NCBI GenBank assembly: GCA_010093485.1 | Contig: MU001494.1 | Coordinates: 356,805-420,804, forward strand | Origin: Karstenula rhodostoma CBS 690.94 | Lineage: Eukaryota; Ascomycota; Dothideomycetes; Pleosporales; Didymosphaeriaceae | DNA: 64,000 nt | Reading direction: 5' to 3' | Shown: positions 11,425 through 22,025 of the stretch, one piece after another | Position numbering within the stretch: position 1 is the stretch's first letter | How the letters are laid out: every line of letters starts with the position of its first letter | Position numbers and translations under genes: made by a program | Notes under the pieces: generated by a model | The model's database searches: none | What the model was told of the DNA's origin: nothing | Seen by the model: the letters and a program-made list of their open reading frames with translations, nothing else

Positions 11425-11433
11425 TTATCAGAT
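11425..11433 (-). promoter_or_regulatory. SreA/Sre1-type GATA site, right half of inverted pair
   Basis: TTATCAGAT, which with 11409-11417 forms a near-perfect 25-bp inverted repeat. It lies about 540 bp upstream of the ligase start. Confidence 0.7.
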
Positions 11434-11970
11434 GCAACGGCCGGGAAGGAAATACTAGACCCAGACCAGGGTCTCAGATGTTGTCGCCAAACATCCACCG
11501 GCTGCAGCGATGATGTACTGGTTGCACAAAATCCACAACTCCTAGGAAAATCCCTGCTACACGGAGCTACTGGACTGATTTGGCAGTGATCATCTAGAGG
11601 TTGGTGTCGACGGCGCTTTGCTGCCGGCAGAGGAAGGGCTGGGGGTGTGCAGCCACTCTACTAGGTCATCCCGCGATGTCATACCGAGATCGCTTCCAAT
11701 ACGACCGGTACGTACACCCAGGACACCTAGATAGACTGGCGTGCGGGAAGCTAGATCCGAGGCATCTGCGAGCTCACCATGACGAAGCATAGCTCCACCC
11801 TCCAGGGCTTCTCGGATCTCTTTTGGTACGGCACGTACAGCGTTGTGTCCCTTGGTCTCGCGATTCTGTTGTTCCAGTATCTTTCCCAATACGTGGTTCC
11901 TGTCATCTCGCGCACCCCGGCGCTTTTGACTGAAGTTCGCAAGCTTGATTGAACTGGAAGGCGGTTACTC

Positions 11971-13897
11971 ATGGCGGAACTATTTGAGCAGGCACGACAC
12001 AATGCTCTTCAACGTCTGAACCAGACGCTACTTCAAATCGACCCATACATCCTTCCGCCATATCCAAACATCTCCCTAGTTTCCGGTCCGCAAGATCCTC
12101 CTTTGCTGCAGATAACAGTTTCTCAATTGCTCGCAAAACAAGCCGCGTCCTTTGCTAATGACGAATGCGTGATAATACCATGGACAGGTGCAAGATGGAC
12201 ATACCGCCGATTATGGGAGGAATCAAATCTCTTGGCACGCGCGCTGCTACGATATGGCATACGACCAAGAGATAGAGTTGGTATCATGAGTGGAAACTGC
12301 GAAAAGTATGTTGCGGTCTTTTTCGCTTGCGCAAGAGTTGGTGCGATATGTGTTACGCTAAACAACACGTACACTGCGACAGAAGCCGAGTATGCGTTGA
12401 AGCATACCAGTGAGTGCTCTTATGGACAAGAATTGTTAAATGAAACCACTGACGAGAACAGAATGTAGACTGCTGTTCACGAGTGAGGACGTCGGCAGGT
12501 TTGACAACCGTCCACTCCTCGAGAGACTAAAGAGCGAAGAAGTAATGGAGAAGCTGCCAGAATTAAAGACAGTGTGTTTAATACGAGGCCATGATGAGGA
12601 CTTCGTTAAGTATGAAGGATTCATTGGCGAGGCGCAATCTATCCCGGAGCATATCCTGGACATTTTCGACGGCGTCATAAGTCCTTTTGATATTGCGAAT
12701 CTACAGTTCACAAGCGGCAGCACGGGGAATCCAAAAGCAGCGATGCTCACACACCAGTACGTTGGCGCATATACCATGCTTTAGTGCTTGGAAGCTCACA
12801 ACGACCCAGTAACCTCGTAAACAATTCGCGATTCATTGGCGACCGCATGCAGCTCACCCCCAATGACACGCTCTGCTGTCCACCACCTCTTTTCCACTGC
12901 TTCGGCCTCACATTGGGCCTCCTTGCCACAATAACACATGGCGGTCGCTTTGTGTCCCCCACGGAATCTTTCGACCCCGAAGCAACAATGCACGCTATAT
13001 CCGATGAGCGATGTACAGCCCTGCATGGCGTTCCGGCCATGATGGAGGCCATTGTCAACCTTCCCAAGCCCGAAGGCTGGAGTTCAGAGCTGCGTACAGG
13101 CATTGTGGCCGGCAGCCCGGTGCCAAAGTGGCTGATGGAACGCATGGTGAACGAGCTTGGCATGATGGAATTCACATCGAGCTATGGCCTTACAGAAGCA
13201 AGTCCGACGGTTTTCAACGCGCATACCACAGACTCTATGCACACGAGGCTCACGACAGTCGGCACAGTAATGCCCCATGCCCGCGTCAAGATCGTAGACC
13301 GGGACAACCAGATCGTGCCCATCGGAGTACGTGGTGAGCTTTGTGTCGCGGGATACCAACTATGCAGAGGATACTGGGAGAACCCTACAAAGACTGCAGA
13401 AGTGTTGGTCCGGGATGACCAGGGCGAGCTCTGGTTGCACACTGGTGACGAGGCTGTGCTGGACGTTGATGGCTACTGCACCATCACAGGCCGCTTCAAA
13501 GACATCATCATTCGCGGTATGTTTTCTTTCCCTTTCCATCTCCAACCATGTCACGCCTAACGCAACCACAGGCGGCGAGAACATCTACCCCCTCGAAATC
13601 GAAGAGCGCCTCGTGTCGCACCCGTCCATCGCGCGCGCCATTGTCGTCGGCATATCACATCCCAAGTACGTCGAGGTTCCTGTCGCGTTCCTCCAGCTCG
13701 AAGATGGCACACAACGACCGGGCTTGGAAGAGGTCAAGAAGTGGGTCAGGAAGGTGTTGGGCAGGCATAAGGCGCCGACCAAGGTGTTTTGGCTGGGGGA
13801 TGACTGTGATGCTGAGATACCGCTTACGGGGAGCGGGAAGGTGAAGAAGTTTGTGCTGAGGGATGTTGCGGAGGGCTTGGTCAGAGAAGAGCGATAG
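11971..13897 (+). CDS. SidI-type acyl-CoA ligase (AMP-forming)
   Basis: Four exons (11971-12409, 12462-12756, 12810-13516, 13572-13897) with 52-55-nt introns close into 588 residues. ANL-superfamily motifs are complete: QFTSGSTGNPKAAMLTH (P-loop), SSYGLTEASP, ELWLHTGDEAVLDVDGY, GRFKDIIIRGGENIYP (hinge), and the C-terminal catalytic Lys in PLTGSGKVKKF. The family activates carboxylic acids to acyl-CoA. SidI does this for mevalonate before SidF acylation, and the neighbouring SidF-type gene fits that order. Residues 15-23 (RLNQTLLQI) resemble a degenerate PTS2; SidI is a PTS2 peroxisomal enzyme in Aspergillus. There is no PTS1. Four ATCWGATAA sites lie upstream. The acyl substrate cannot be read from sequence. 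Confidence 0.88.
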
Positions 13898-14444
13898 AAG
13901 GTTGCTGTGCCGGGGCTTGGAAAATCGTAGAGAGCATCACGTATATTGTTGGCATGCATTTCAAGGCGTGAGCATAGCTTGGAGAAGAAAAAAGATTATT
14001 CCTGATACTGAGATCTTGACGAAGACTGCTTTGGTGGCGCTGCTCGAACTGTCTTGGTGGACCCTTCCTCCAGATCGCGATGCCATCATACCACTGCTTG
14101 CCCTCACAGCGTCGCTTGCTTCCCACCCATCGTTTTGCGAGCGGCGCCACATCTGTCGTTTTTCACGCTTTCTTTAGCCATTTGAGACAATTGCACGCAT
14201 CCGAGCTGCTGCTGGACACAACGCGTCTTTTCGGCTCCGTCTTCCATTCCAACAGCGCTCCCTTCCGAAAAACCACGCAATAGCGCCACCGCCGTTTTGT
14301 GTGGGCCGCCAAAGACCAAGCCTCGTCACTCGTCACGCCAGGACACTGTGCATGTGGTATGTGTCAAACACGCGCGACAATGTACGAAAAGACCCCCGAA
14401 GCCGGAGCTCAACGCCGCCTATGCGATGTCCGAAATTAAGCCGC

Positions 14445-14453
14445 ATCTGATAA
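14445..14453 (+). promoter_or_regulatory. SreA/Sre1-type GATA site (ATCTGATAA)
   Basis: Exact ATCWGATAA match about 540 bp upstream of the NRPS start, with an imperfect inverted copy 10 bp downstream. Confidence 0.65.
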
Positions 14454-14614
14454 AGGAAAGATCTAATCAGATGAAAATTTGCGCATCCTGGACCCGGCCG
14501 GTAGCCACAGACATCACAGTACATGCCCAGTGCGTCACATCATCTCGCATGCCTCGAAGAGGCAGGTCCACCGGACTGGGTGTGGAACCCGCTGCAAGCT
14601 CAGTGGGGTTAAGG

Positions 14615-14623
14615 TTATCAGAT
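14615..14623 (-). promoter_or_regulatory. SreA/Sre1-type GATA site (minus strand)
   Basis: TTATCAGAT on +, about 360 bp upstream of the NRPS start. Confidence 0.65.
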
Positions 14624-14980
14624 GCCGCTAATCCGGTGCTAGTGTTCACCAAGGCTTTACCGGATGCTTTTAATGGGGCGCGGCCCTTGGCGCGACGCCA
14701 CCGTAACGATCGCCAAAACCACTTAATTGCCAATTGCTGCAGTTTTGCGGGTTGACCCTTGCGCGGTTGGTGCTGTTACGTTAAGACATGACCGAGCGTC
14801 ATGGGTAGCATGTGGGCGCTGCCTCGGAATGTGCTCGACAACGGCGCAACTGGTTCGCTGCTGGCTCCAGCAGAAATGGACCCGCAGCAAAGAGGAAACC
14901 CTTGCGATGGTGAGCTAAGTCCTCTAGTCTTGTGCTATCCGGGCTGATGAAGCCTGTACCGCCGATGGAATCACCTCGCG

Positions 14981-17900
14981 ATGCTGGGTTCTTTCTACGA
15001 GAAAGCTTGGGAGTTTGGACGTGAAATTGATGCTAACGTGAATCGTACGCCCAGTTCGCTCAAAGACAACAGCAGAAAGGGTGAGAATCGCCGCAAGAAG
15101 ATGCATTTGCGGAAGATCGAAGAGACGGTGCGGTTTGCGGAACCTGTTGACACAGGTGCAACCTCAGCGGGGAGCGCGATGTTTGCAGGCCAGGCCAAGT
15201 TCCATTCACCCACAGAGCCATCTGTCAAGGATGTGAACGTGGTCGAGATACCAATTTCTCCAGAAGGGCTGGAAGTGGATGCGGTATTAGATGCATACTT
15301 CGCAAGCTGGATTCTATTCTTACATCGACACCAAAGGGATGCTCTGGAGCAATTCGGTTGGACCACGAGCGTCAACGCTGTGTTCTCTTCTCTTTCAGCC
15401 GGTGGATTATACTTTCCCAGTCTGCACAATGTGGTAGATCTTCTAGGTGCGGCTCGTGATTTACGACCCAAGTTCAATCTGACGGACATGGCAAAATTCC
15501 CATCCTTTGCCTTCCAGGATGGTATCAACCACGAGGCAAGCATTATTCATAGCAATCGTTTTGTGTCAAGCACTTACCGTTAGCAGTGGAAATTTGGAGT
15601 AGAACTAAAACTCAGACCTGAATCCCAGCACATACAAGTCATTTCAAGTCGGGCAGAACTTCCCCAGTGGCAAGCTTCGTCTCAGCTATGCTCCTTTGCT
15701 CGCATAATGGAAACCGTACTTCGAGATCGTGAACATGCGCTGGCGCGGTTACTGGAACCCTCCGAAGATGAACTGAATAGCATATGGAGCTGGACTACTC
15801 CTTTGCCAGAAACCATCAACAAGTGCATACACGACATCATTTCCGAGAATTCCCTGTTGCAGCCTACAAAGACAGCTGTGGAGGCTTGGGACGGAAATTT
15901 CACGTATCAGGAAGTCGACCAGTACTCCACTGAGCTGGCACAGACTTTACAACTTTTGGAAAATTCGGAAGACCAAATCATTCCTGTATTGTTTGAAAAG
16001 TCAAGATGGACCATGGTTGCTGTACTTGCGGTCATGAAATCTGGAGCTTGTTTTGCGCTCCTTGACCCTGCGCAGCCGGAAGGCCGCCTGAGTACCATCG
16101 TCCAGCAGACGAAAGCTAAGCTACTAGTGTCTTCGAAAGATCAAGCTGCACTGGCTGCAAGGGTTGCAGACGGCGCGATGGTGGTACCATTGTCACATTC
16201 TAAGTTGGAGAAGATATATCGTCCATACGCGGAACAACTGCCGAAGACAAGCTTACCACCTGTACCACCGGCTGCGCCGATGTATATTCAGTTTACCTCC
16301 GGAAGCACCGGCTTACCAAAGGGATGTATGCTCTCTCACAGCAACTTCACTTCTGGCGCAATACCGCGGGCTCATACGGTGGGATATAGAGGAACTTCGC
16401 GCGTTCTGGATTTCGCTAGTTACGCTTTCGATGTCTCTATCGACTCTATGCTCTGTACACTGGCCAGCGGCGGTACGCTTTGCACACCCTCCGACGAGAG
16501 GCGAATGAACGACCTGAGTGGCGCGATGCGGGACATGCGCGTGAACTGGGCAGGAATGACGCCTTCCGTGGTCCGTACTCTCGACCCGGACATCATACCT
16601 TCTCTAACCACGCTTGCCGTAGGCGGAGAAGGTATCTCCGCCAGCGATGCAGCGAGCTGGCGTGAGAAGACTACGGTAGTCAACTGCTACGGTCCTTCAG
16701 AGTGTACTGTTGGGGCCACCTACAATAACACCGTGGGAGAGAAGGCTTACATCAGCATGGGAAAAGGCACCGGTTGCTCAGTTTGGGTGGTGGATCCTAC
16801 CGACCACAACAAGCTTGTACCGCCTGGTGTTGTGGGCGAATTGCTCATCGAAGGACCAATTGTCGGATACGGATACTTGAACAACCCAGAGAAGACTAAA
16901 GAAGTATTCATAGAGAACCCAGGATTCCTCACTGCTGGTAGTCCGAACACGCCCGGGCGGCGAGGCAGACTATACAAGACTGGTGATTTGGTACGCTACG
17001 ACCCAGACGGCAACGGCGAGGTGATCTTTGTTGGGCGGGGAGATCAGCAAGTCAAACTTCGCGGTCAACGCATTGAACTCGCAGAGATCGAGTTCAACAT
17101 GCTCAAGAATTTACCACCGAATACGCGGGTCGCAGCTGAAGTCATCAAGCCTGGCGGCACGGGCGAACCAACCCTCATCGCTTTCGTCACTGAACCTAAA
17201 GAGGACAACCAGGAACATCTAGATGGTGATTTATTCACGATTTCCTCTACTAGTTTCCAGAAAGCGCTACAGGGGATGACGGCGCAGTTGTCGAAAGACC
17301 TTCCAGTGTACATGGTCCCGAGCGCATACATCCCATTGTGGAAAATGCCATTGTTGGTCAGTTGGAAAACCGATCGAAAGCAACTGCGCGACATCGGATC
17401 TTCCATCACCAGGCAGGATCTCAGAAAATTCAGCGCTGCTATCTCTTCGAAGTCCGAACCCAAAACTGAGATGGCTCTTCGATTGGAAAAGCTGTGGGCT
17501 AAGGTTCTGGGTGGCGATGCCGACTTCAATGTCAGCGATAACTTCTTCAGCATGGGCGGTGACTCTTTGAGGGCCATGAAGCTGGTTGCTGCGTCGAGGG
17601 AAGAGAACATTGCGTTGAGTGTGCCAGATATCATGCTCAATCCGACTTTGGCGGCGATGGCTGCAAAAGCGAAGCCGATGCGGGCGGATCAAGCGATGGA
17701 AGTGCTTACGTTTTCGATGATACCCGAAACCTGGAGCAGGGAGAGTATCCGGACCGAGACAGCGGAAACCTGCAACACGGAACCTGGTTCCATCGAAGAT
17801 GTATACCCCTGCACCCCGCTGCAGGAAGGTCTGATGGCGCTTTCAGCCAAGTTCGTCGACGCATATGTAGCGCAGCGCGTAGTTGAGCTTCCTGTGGATG

Positions 17901-20900
17901 CCGCCGAAAAACTCGTCAAGGCCATCGAAGTGGTCGTGCATAGTGCACCGATACTTCGTACTCGGATTGCCAACATCTCTAGTCATGGCCTGTTCCAAGT
18001 GGTTCTCCAGGATGGTGGACTGCGTCGCGAGCACGGAGAAAACCTAGCGGAGTACCTGGAGCAAGATCGCGAAGAGCATATGGATCTAGGTACAGCACTG
18101 TTCCGGTACGGAATTGTCTCTAAAACTGGGAACGACAAGGCTCACGTCGTTCTCACATCCCATCATGCAATCTACGACGGATGGTCCATGCCTTTGATTT
18201 TTGAGCGTGTGAATCGCGCATACAAAGGCCTGGAGGTTCCGCGCCCAGTGGGCTTCAACCACTTCATCAAGTATCTGTGCGAGCTGGATCCTTCAGCATC
18301 CCAACAGTACTGGCGTGAGTTACTTGACGGCGCCAGTCCGCATCAATTTCCTTCTCTCCCTCACAAAGGCTACATCACACGCGCGGACTCTCTACTCGAG
18401 CATTATGTCAAAGTTCCGGCTACTGCCAAGAGCAAATTCACTGTCGCGACTACCATCCGTGGCGCATGGGCTCTGGTATCATCACTCTACATGGGGCACA
18501 AGGACATCGTGTTTGGCGAGACGCTCACTGGACGCTCTGCTCAGGTTGCTGGCATCGAAGAAATCGAAGGTCCAATGATCACCACGGTGCCCATCCGCAC
18601 CAGAATCGATTCTAACACGCAGATCTCAAGATACCTCGATGCAGTCCATACGCAGACTGTCCAGCAGATGCCGCACGAGCACTTCGGTCTCCAGAACATT
18701 CGCCGAGTAAGCCGCGAGGCGAGAGAAGTGTGCGAACTTCGCACTGGCCTCGTTCTACATCCGAAAGAGGACAATGTTCCAGAAGCAACCAGCAACATCG
18801 AGGACGCCCCTGCGAACAGATTCTTGCCTTCGGATGACGCGGAGGCGGCGAGAGAAGCGTTGAAGTTCAACACGTATGCCCTGATGCTGGTGTGTACGCT
18901 GGATGAGAACGGCTTCCTCATCATGGCGAGCTTTGACTCGAAGTGCATCGGGTCGCCGGTCATGGAAAGGGTGCTGAAGGTGTTGGATCGTGTTGTCACT
19001 GCGTTCTTGGAGACGCCCGAAAAGCAGCTCGGGTCTGCGACGACATTGGAGGCTGAGGAGTTGGAGGATGCTTCCGCATTCAGGGTGGAGAATGCGCCGG
19101 TCGACGAGCAGCCCCAACTTCAGACCAATGGAAGTCTAACCCAAGACACATCAGCACAGTTGCATACGTTGACACCAAACGAGACCAAACTACTAGCACT
19201 GTTGAGCCGCATTCTTGGCATCCCAAAACCCAACCTTGGTCCAAGCGATAGTTTCTTCGACTTGGGCGGCGATTCAATCAGCGCGATGAAACTCGTGTCC
19301 GAAGCTCGCGCACAGGGCTTGAAGCTCACCGTTGCGCAGATCTTCCAAAGTCGTTCGCTAGCCGATCTAGCGCAACTGGCCGGCAACGAGAAGGAGGAGA
19401 AGTTGATCCAAATCTTGAGCCGTGTCTTGGGAGTTCCAAAAGAGGAGATAAGCTCCAGTGATAGTTTCTTCGAGCTCGGCGGCGATTCAATCTCTGCTAT
19501 GAGGCTTGTTGGGGAATGCCGCGCGCAAGGACTCAATCTTACAGTGCCGCAGGTCTTCCAGAGCAAGTCGGTTTCGGAGCTTGCTCCGCTGGCCGAGGAC
19601 CTGACGTCTTCGAAGTCACAGGAGGTTTCTCTGGCGCCGTTTGCTGCGCTGGGTGATGATGCTGAGGCTTGCGGTCCCGAACGCATCCAGTCCCTTCTGG
19701 AGAATCCCGTCTGGAAGATCGTGGATATATACCCAACAAGACCGCTTCAGAAGGTTGCTGTTGATGGTACTGTTCAGCTTCCGCGGTACTCGCTGCGTTA
19801 CGAGCTGATCAAGTTCGATGCATCTGTGGATAAAACAAAGCTTGCGCAAAGCTGCCAGGAAGTCGTCGCTCGCAACGAAGTCCTTCGCACAGTATTCGTG
19901 GAATATGAAGGCCGATGCCTTGGCGTAGTTCTGGACTCGCTGGAAGCCCCCTTCCAAGAGATTTCGGTACCAGAGGACTCTGACAGTGACGAATTCATCC
20001 GCACTTGGATAAACACGGACATCGAGGCACCAAAACCGTACGGGTCATCGTTCGTGTCCTTCACTCTCTTCCCGCATCACAACGACAACTTTACCCTCGC
20101 ATTCCGTATTTCTCATGCACAGTATGACGAAATGTGCCTCCCGATACTTTTCGCCCAACTCTCAGCCCTCTATTCTGACTCCACAGTCCCAGAAACCCTA
20201 CCCTTCACGCATCACGTCAACCATGTAGCGCAGCACTCTATCCCCACCAGCATCCCTTACTGGCGCGACCTCCTCCAATCCTCGCACCTCTCCGTGCTCC
20301 GCCCCAACATCCCCCTCACAACACGCACCTCCACCTCCATCTACCGCGAATTCGACATCTCCTCGCGCCCCAAGCACATCACCATCGGGTCCCTCCCAAC
20401 CGCCGCATGGGCCATCGTCCTCGCGCGGCGCCTAAACACCCACGACGTCGTCTTCGGCGAGGTAGTCACAGGCCGCAACCTCGGCGTCGCAGGCGCAGAT
20501 CGCGTCGTCGGCCCGAGCTGGCAGTACGCGCCCTTCCGCGCTACCTTCACCCCGCACACCACCTACCGCGACATCCTCCACGCCGTGCAAGACCAGCACA
20601 TCGCCTCCTCCGCCCACGAGGGCATGGCGCTCCCCGAGATTGTGGAACGCTGCACCGACTGGGACCCCCGCGAGGCGGCGTGGTTCGATAGCGTGGTACA
20701 CCAGGCGCCGAGGTACTGGGTTGAGAAGATGGAATTCGGGGCGGGTGTCAGGGCGGAGTTCGAGACGGTGTATCCGCATGCAGAGCCGTTGAGGGAGTGG
20801 AAGGTGCAGGCTTTTGTGCTGGATGGGGGGATGAGGTTGGGGGTGGAGATTGTAACGTTTGAGGCGTGGAAGGGCGTGGGTGAGGAAGTGGTAGGGGAGA

Positions 20901-20962
20901 TTGGGGCGGTGTTGGGGATGTTGGTTGGGGAAGGGACGGGGAGGGTGTTTGAGGGAGTGTAG
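14981..20962 (+). CDS. Siderophore-type NRPS, (half C)-A-T-C-T-T-C
   Basis: Modelled as 14981-15535 plus 15584-20962, 1977 residues, close to SidD/NPS6 size. An in-frame TAG at 15581 is removed by a 48-nt GC-AG intron (GCAAGC...TTAG). Domains, approximate: residues 95-225 resemble the C-terminal half of a condensation domain; A at 250-780 (FTSGSTGLPKG, NCYGPSECT, YKTGDLVRYDPDG, RGDQQVKLRGQRIE); T1 (GGDSLRAMK, Ser near 845); C1 with intact HHAIYDG near 1043; T2 and T3 back to back (GGDSISAMK near 1413, GGDSISAMR near 1484); terminal C with SHAQYDE near 1695. There is no second A domain and no thioesterase. One A domain loading several carriers is typical of iterative hydroxamate siderophore synthetases; product release by the terminal C is the family expectation. 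The start is uncertain, and an upstream exon is possible. Confidence 0.85.
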
Positions 20963-22025
20963 GTGGTTGGGCGGTGTAGAGGATGGGTGGGGTGTCTCTT
21001 TTGTGGTTGTCGTTTTCTCGTTTCCGTATGGGTTTGTAGCAATTTTTACAGTTGGTTTTACTTGTGGGAATATAGATGATGGTGATTTGTCGGCTTCTGG
21101 TGGTGGCTAGTATTGACTTACCCTCGTTGAGTAACTTCGGAGTGTTAGGCTATGTGCGAGGATTAGCCTAATATAGGAATGGAGGATTGTGGGCCGCTCT
21201 AGCATCGTGTATGCAAATAAACGCACGGGTCATATCATATTCAACCCCTCCTGGGACTCAGTGGATCCTGCCTTCAATGCTCTTTGCTGGAGAGAGGCAG
21301 CACACCCTCATCGGGAATGGCGCAGCTGACCATGAAGTGTGACATCATCTCTGCACCCACCTGCTACGCTACACCACAGTTCCTTATCTCCTCGCTATCT
21401 CCCTCTTCCACACGTCTTCCGTAGGCAGAAACCACGCTGATTGCTATAATGATTTCCGTCTTGCGCTGTAGCCCGCAGGCTGAGAGAGTACGTAATGTGG
21501 ATCCCTTCGGCTTATCAGTGCAGTGCGTTATATATGTCTCAGCAGGTGGAGTTTATGCTGACTTATAGTTATGGGTATTACCTTATCAGCTTTCTGGCGA
21601 GGTATCTGGTGGATATGGTGAGGTATTCAAGTGTAGCGAGGGCTGTGGAGGCCGCGGGGCAGTGTGTTACGAGTGGAACCAGCTCGACGCCAGCGAAACC
21701 AATCATAGGTGCAGAGAGTGTCTTTTCTTGGTGGGGTGTTCCGTTGACGCTTGGGCATCTGGTCACATGGATATGGGGGCAAAATAGATAGTTGCGCAGG
21801 AGAAGGAATTCTCTAACCACAATGGGAATAATGAGCTGCAAAAGGTTTGAAAGAGTAGATCATGGAATACTTGAATGAAGTAATTTGATGAATTTTACCC
21901 AGTAATCGAATGCAAGCAACGCGTTTGAAAACTATAGTTCGAGCCTAAGAAAAGAGAGCTTCAGTGGTAAACATACAAGCACCGCCGTAGCAGCAACGGT
22001 CCGAGACCAAAGCCCTTGGCGCGTA
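20963..22025. other. Intergenic, cluster right border
   Basis: About 1.06 kb without a supported gene. It marks the change from the NRPS cluster to accessory genes. Confidence 0.5.

Larger units (their letters stand above)
13898..14980. other. Intergenic: NRPS promoter region
   Basis: It contains two exact SreA-type sites (14445, 14615) and a one-mismatch inverted partner (TAATCAGAT at 14464-14472). A 49-codon open stretch from an ATG at 14801 to a TGA at 14948 is in the same frame as the NRPS. It could be an upstream exon, but I found no splice pair that joins it cleanly. Confidence 0.5.

Noticed and set aside
11590..11889. 99-codon open frame on the minus strand in the cluster intergenic region
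   Set aside because: No recognisable domain, low-complexity tail, no splice or promoter context. It lies between regulatory sites and the ligase start, so chance is likelier.
14801..14950. Possible first exon of the NRPS in the same frame
   Set aside because: A GTGAGC donor at 14910 has no acceptor that both removes the TGA at 14948 and gives a credible YAG site in frame. The best fit (end at 15005) uses GAAAG. Kept only as an alternative.
19000..19160. A degenerate second adenylation domain expected in SidD/NPS6-type synthetases
   Set aside because: Only a short polar linker lies between C1 and T2; no A-domain core motif is visible.
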